In this document: piece after piece, positions 61,202 through 64,000 of the stretch
Layout of the letters: each line of letters begins with the position of its first letter
Position numbering within the stretch: the first letter of the stretch is position 1
NCBI RefSeq assembly: GCF_026343185.1
Contig: NZ_JAPEMA010000003.1
Location: 248,001-312,000, forward strand
Direction: 5' to 3'
DNA: 64,000 nt
DNA from: Streptomyces sp. NBC_00091
Lineage (GTDB): Bacteria > Actinomycetota > Actinomycetes > Streptomycetales > Streptomycetaceae
Position numbers and translations under genes: made by a program
Notes under the pieces: generated by a model
Database searches by the model: none
What the model was told of the DNA's origin: nothing
The model's input: only the letters and a program-made list of their open reading frames with translations

Positions 61202-62331
61202 GTCGTGGCCTTTCGCGGGGACGGAAGGGAAGGGATCAGCCCGGCGGCGCGGGCGGCCAGCGCCGGGGCCAGGCGGTAGCCGGAGCCGCCGGCGGCGCCC
61301 GCGAAGACGAGCCGGCCGTAGGGGTCGAGGCGGGTGACGAGGGGGGTGCCGCCGGGTCCGTACGCGTCGCAGAAGACCCGGCCCGACCGGCAGTGGGCGG
61401 CCAGGCCCGGGGCGTAGCGGGTGAGCAGGGCGCGGGCCTCGCGCAGGTGGCCGGCGGTGAGGGCGGGGTCGACGGTGGCGGGGTCGACGTCCCACTCCTG
61501 GCAGGTGTAGCTGAACAGCCAGTGCCCGCGGTGGTGCAGGGGCAGCAGGAAGGCGTCCTCGGCGTGCAGGACGAGGGCCCGGTCGCCGGGCGCCGGGGGT
61601 GTCTCCACGTGCAGGGCGACGATCTTCTTGACGCGGGCTCCGAGCGGGGCCACCAGGTCCCGCCAGGCGGGGTCGGCGAGCCAGGGCCCGGGGCAGACGA
61701 CGACGTGTCCGGCGGTCAGGGTGGCGCCGCCGGTCAGGGTCAGGCGGGCGCCGCCGGGGCCGGCGGCGACGGAGGTGACGGCGACGCCCTCGCGGAAGGA
61801 GACCGCCGGGCGCAGCTCGGCGGCGAGGAGCTGGGTGAGGGTGTGGACGTCCGCGTACTGGCAGCCGTCGCCCTCCCAGGCCCCGAAGTTCTCCGGCAGC
61901 GCGGGGACGGCGGGCGGCAGTTCGGTGGTCCAGCGCAGTTTGGCCTCGGGGAGGTACGCCTCGCGCAGCTGCTCCTCGGCGGCCTCGGGTGCCAGGACGG
62001 TCATGCCGAGGGGGTGGATGGGCAGGTCGGGGCGGGCCGTGTGGAGGTCGGCGTAGAAGCGCTCGCTCTCGGCGGCCAGGGTGCGGACGGTGTCGTTGGC
62101 CCCGCGCGGGAAGTGCAGTCCGGCGGAGCGGCGGGTGGCGCCGGAGCCGATCATGTCCCGGTCGAGGACGGTGACGGTGGCGGCGGGGTCGCGGGCGAGG
62201 ATCTCGCGGGCGACGAGGACGCCGAGGATGCCGGCGCCGACCACCGCGATGTCAGTGCGGGCGCCGGCGGGGCCGCCGCTGCCGGCGGCGGTGGTCCGGT
62301 AGCCGGCGGGGGCCGTGGGGTCGGGGTTCAT
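61198..62331 (-). CDS. FAD-dependent oxidase releasing hydrazinoacetate (Spb39-like)
   Basis: A 377-residue glycine/D-amino acid oxidase-fold flavoprotein: DIAVVGAGILGVLVAREIL (Rossmann dinucleotide fold), SAGLHFPRG, and the C-terminal DPYGRLVFAGAAGGSGYRLAPAL FAD loop. In s56-p1 biosynthesis the matching enzyme oxidatively cleaves the lysine-glycine hydrazine, giving hydrazinoacetic acid and 2-aminoadipate semialdehyde. The ATG overlaps the hydroxylase stop by one base. Substrate inferred from the complete trio. Confidence 0.85.
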   Translation of the reverse strand: MNPDPTAPAGYRTTAAGSGGPAGARTDIAVVGAGILGVLVAREILARDPAATVTVLDRDMIGSGATRRSAGLHFPRGANDTVRTLAAESERFYADLHTARPDLPIHPLGMTVLAPEAAEEQLREAYLPEAKLRWTTELPPAVPALPENFGAWEGDGCQYADVHTLTQLLAAELRPAVSFREGVAVTSVAAGPGGARLTLTGGATLTAGHVVVCPGPWLADPAWRDLVAPLGARVKKIVALHVETPPAPGDRALVLHAEDAFLLPLHHRGHWLFSYTCQEWDVDPATVDPALTAGHLREARALLTRYAPGLAAHCRSGRVFCDAYGPGGTPLVTRLDPYGRLVFAGAAGGSGYRLAPALAARAAGLIPSLPSPRKATT

Positions 62332-63659
62332 CAGGCACTCCACCGTTCTTCCTGGGGGCCCTTGGAGGACCATTCGATGAAGGAGGCGAGCTGCTCGTCG
62401 CCGCGGACCCCGCACAGCCGGTCGGCGATGCGCCGGCTGCGCCAGGCGTTGAGGCTGAGGTTGGGGTCGGCGAGGCCGCGCTGGCCGCGGACGCCGTTCT
62501 GGACGAAGATCCGGCGGTCGGCGGGGCCGTCCCAGCGGACGGCGTAGTCCTCGTCGACGCGCAGTTCCTCGCCCTCGTGCTCCAGGCGGCCGGCGAGGGG
62601 GGCGAGGAAGTCCATGGCGGCGGGCCGGTAGCCGGTGGCCCAGACGATGACGTCGGCCTCGAACTTCTCCACGGACTCGGGCTCGCCGGTGTGGCGGGCG
62701 CAGACCTCCCAGCCGCCGAAGGGGCCGGGGCTGACGTCGAAGACCTCGCGGCCCGGGTGCAGGGCGACCAGGTCCTCGTTGCCCTCGACGAACCGGTGGA
62801 CGTAGATGGTCTGGTAGATCTCGCGCAGGGTGGACTCGGAGATCCCGTCGCTGGTCAGGATGTTGCGGGAGTTCAGCGACTGGCGGCGCTCGCGCGGCAG
62901 TCCGTAGAAGTAGTCGGCGTGGCTGGGCATGTAGTAGTCGTTGGTGAAGGGCGAGTCGTCGATGGGGAAGTAGTTCTGCCGCCGGGAGATCCACGAGACC
63001 CGGCGGGGCAGTTCCCACCCCGACCGGGAGATCAGGTCGAGGAAGGCCTCCGCGCCGGACTGGCCGCCGCCGATGACCACGACCCGCTTGCCGCCGACGT
63101 CCCGGGCGGCGTGGAGGTAGTCGGCGACGTGGAACTGGGTGGGACCGAGCAGGTTCTCGCCCTGCGGCGGGACCCAGGGGCGGCTGCCGACGCCGGCCAC
63201 CACGTTGTCGGCGGTGACGGTGCGGCGGTCGGTGCGGACCGTGTACACGCCGAGTCCGTCGTCGAAATCGACCTCCTGGACGCCCTCGCCGAAGACGATG
63301 TTCTCGTTGCGGCGGCTGGCCCAGGCCAGGTAGTTGCGGAACTCCAGCCTCGGCACGTCGTCGAACTGGGCGTTGAGGAAGTGGTAGACCCGCCCCTTGG
63401 CGTGCAGGTAGGACAGGAAGGAGAAGGGGTTGGCGGGGTCGGCGAGGCTGACCAGGTCCTTGAACTGCGAGACCTGGAGGCTGCTGCCGGGGATCTGCTG
63501 GCCGTCGTGCCAGCTGAAGGACTCCTTGCGGTCGAGGAAGAGATTGGGTACGTCCGGCCTGCTGTGCAGCAGGGACGCCAGGCTGAGGTTGGCCGGGCCC
63601 ACGCCGACTCCCACGCAGCGGAAGTGCGTGATGCCCGGCCGGAAGCTCTCGTGCCCCAT
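62331..63659 (-). CDS. L-lysine N6-hydroxylase (Spb38-like flavin monooxygenase)
   Basis: A 442-residue N-hydroxylating monooxygenase of the IucD/SidA/PvdA family: GVGVGPANLSLASLL (FAD), SLQVSQFKDLVSLADPANPFSFLSYL, GKRVVVIGGGQSGAEAFLDL (NADPH), FTNDYYMPSHADYFYGL, and ATGYRPAAMDFL. It makes N6-hydroxylysine, the first substrate of the hydrazine-forming fusion enzyme. GAGAGG precedes the ATG at 63659. Siderophore biosynthesis is the usual alternative context, but the downstream trio makes hydrazine formation much more likely. Confidence 0.9.
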   Translation of the reverse strand: MGHESFRPGITHFRCVGVGVGPANLSLASLLHSRPDVPNLFLDRKESFSWHDGQQIPGSSLQVSQFKDLVSLADPANPFSFLSYLHAKGRVYHFLNAQFDDVPRLEFRNYLAWASRRNENIVFGEGVQEVDFDDGLGVYTVRTDRRTVTADNVVAGVGSRPWVPPQGENLLGPTQFHVADYLHAARDVGGKRVVVIGGGQSGAEAFLDLISRSGWELPRRVSWISRRQNYFPIDDSPFTNDYYMPSHADYFYGLPRERRQSLNSRNILTSDGISESTLREIYQTIYVHRFVEGNEDLVALHPGREVFDVSPGPFGGWEVCARHTGEPESVEKFEADVIVWATGYRPAAMDFLAPLAGRLEHEGEELRVDEDYAVRWDGPADRRIFVQNGVRGQRGLADPNLSLNAWRSRRIADRLCGVRGDEQLASFIEWSSKGPQEERWSA

Positions 63660-63732
63660 TGTCGGAACCTCTCGTTCGATTCGGTGGGTGAGGTGAGGGG
63701 AGGGGTGGGTGGGGTGAGGGAGCGTCAGGCGG

Positions 63733-64000
63733 TCATGCCGGTACTCCTGAGGGGGTGGAGGCGGTTTCCTCGTAGGTGCCGCCGAGCCCGTGGGCGGTGA
63801 GGAACGTGAGCCGGCGGGCGGCCTCGCGGGGGGTCTCGGCGGCGCGGTTCAGGCCGGCGGGGAGGGCGCCGGCCAGGATCCGGGTGACGCCGTGGGCGAG
63901 GGGGAGGGAGACGCAGCGGGCCATCGCGGACTCGGCGGGGTCGCCGGTGAGGTCGAGCAGGCGTGAGCCGCGCCAGCGCCCGCCGGCCCTGGTGCGCAGC
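63733..64000 (-). CDS. C-terminal end of a saccharopine dehydrogenase-like protein (cut by window edge)
   Basis: The last 88 residues of a gene entering from the right. The visible part (GSRLLDLTGDPAESAMARCVSLPLAHGVTRILAG) resembles the C-terminus of saccharopine dehydrogenase/reductase family proteins. If so, it could recycle the 2-aminoadipate semialdehyde released by the FAD oxidase back to lysine. It lies 73 bases upstream of the lysine hydroxylase on the same strand and so may belong to the operon. The frame is open to the window edge; the internal ATG at 63924 is not the start. Confidence 0.55.
   Translation of the reverse strand, partial: LRTRAGGRWRGSRLLDLTGDPAESAMARCVSLPLAHGVTRILAGALPAGLNRAAETPREAARRLTFLTAHGLGGTYEETASTPSGVPA

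Noticed and set aside
62331..63659. Lysine hydroxylase as part of a hydroxamate siderophore pathway
   Set aside because: No NIS synthetase or siderophore transporter is nearby, while the cupin-MetRS fusion and FAD oxidase of hydrazine formation follow in the same operon.

Overview
The window is very GC-rich, with strong G/C bias at third codon positions, frequent GTG starts, a SARP regulator, DHA2-type export and a TTA (bldA-type) codon in a polyketide synthase gene. All of this points to a Streptomyces or close actinomycete chromosome. Nearly all of it is coding. The central theme is nitrogen-nitrogen bond chemistry: one set of genes resembles the valanimycin (azoxy) machinery and another resembles the hydrazinoacetate machinery, with polyketide synthase, NRPS and sulfur-supply genes around them.

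Layout. 0-3 kb: crotonyl-CoA carboxylase/reductase (cut by the left edge) and acyl-CoA carboxylase beta and epsilon subunits, which supply acyl and extender units, plus a small DUF5988-type protein. 3-6.7 kb (minus strand): a 2-oxoglutarate:ferredoxin oxidoreductase pair co-transcribed with a 2OG-Fe dioxygenase. 6.8-14.1 kb: free carrier protein, single-module PKS (KS-AT-DH-ACP, no KR), acyl-activating ligase, type II thioesterase and an NTF2-like protein. 14.2-17.5 kb: TetR repressor, its 29-bp operator, DHA2 exporter and a SARP activator. 17.5-29.5 kb: assimilatory sulfate reduction (CbiX-like chelatase, sulfonate/sulfate-type ABC transporter, cysNDCH, sulfite reductase) with an inserted SBP56-like secreted protein and its overlapping partner. 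29.6-34.8 kb: a Pro/Thr repeat protein and a small accessory island (XRE-type regulator, three GNAT acetyltransferases, a SLOG-like protein, small conserved proteins, one of them broken by an amber codon). 34.8-39.5 kb: PLP decarboxylase, SnoaL-like protein, cupin, an unusual class II tRNA gene, a heme-oxygenase-like diiron enzyme and a degenerate dioxygenase homologue. 39.6-43.7 kb: a WXG100/type VII polymorphic toxin-immunity locus with an RNase A-like toxin and an orphan toxin tip. 43.8-51.3 kb: the azoxy set (VlmA-like seryl transferase, VlmH-like N-oxygenase, VlmO-like membrane enzyme, flavin reductase, VlmB-like diiron protein, permease, seryl-tRNA synthetase). 51.3-64 kb (minus strand, one tight operon): lysine N6-hydroxylase, FAD oxidase, cupin/MetRS-like/carrier fusion, cysteine-type Cy-A-PCP NRPS, AMP ligase, carrier protein, GNAT, C45 hydrolase and phosphopantetheinyl transferase, with the end of a saccharopine-dehydrogenase-like gene at the right edge.

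How it may work together (inference). The hydrazinoacetate trio would make a hydrazine acid that the AMP ligase loads on the carrier protein. The azoxy set would hydroxylate an amine, esterify it with serine from seryl-tRNA, rearrange it to a hydrazine and oxidise it to azoxy. GTCAG/CTGAC direct repeats with an exact 11-bp period, the geometry of SARP binding sites, occur before the PKS operon, the decarboxylase, the cupin gene, the tRNA/diiron-enzyme unit and the N-oxygenase operon, suggesting one SARP regulon across the sulfur locus and the toxin locus. The most striking point is the tRNA: a class II, G73, serine-like body with a stiff and atypical anticodon hairpin, directly behind such a repeat array, in a locus that also encodes its own seryl-tRNA synthetase and a seryl-tRNA-dependent transferase. 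It could be a tRNA dedicated to biosynthesis rather than translation.
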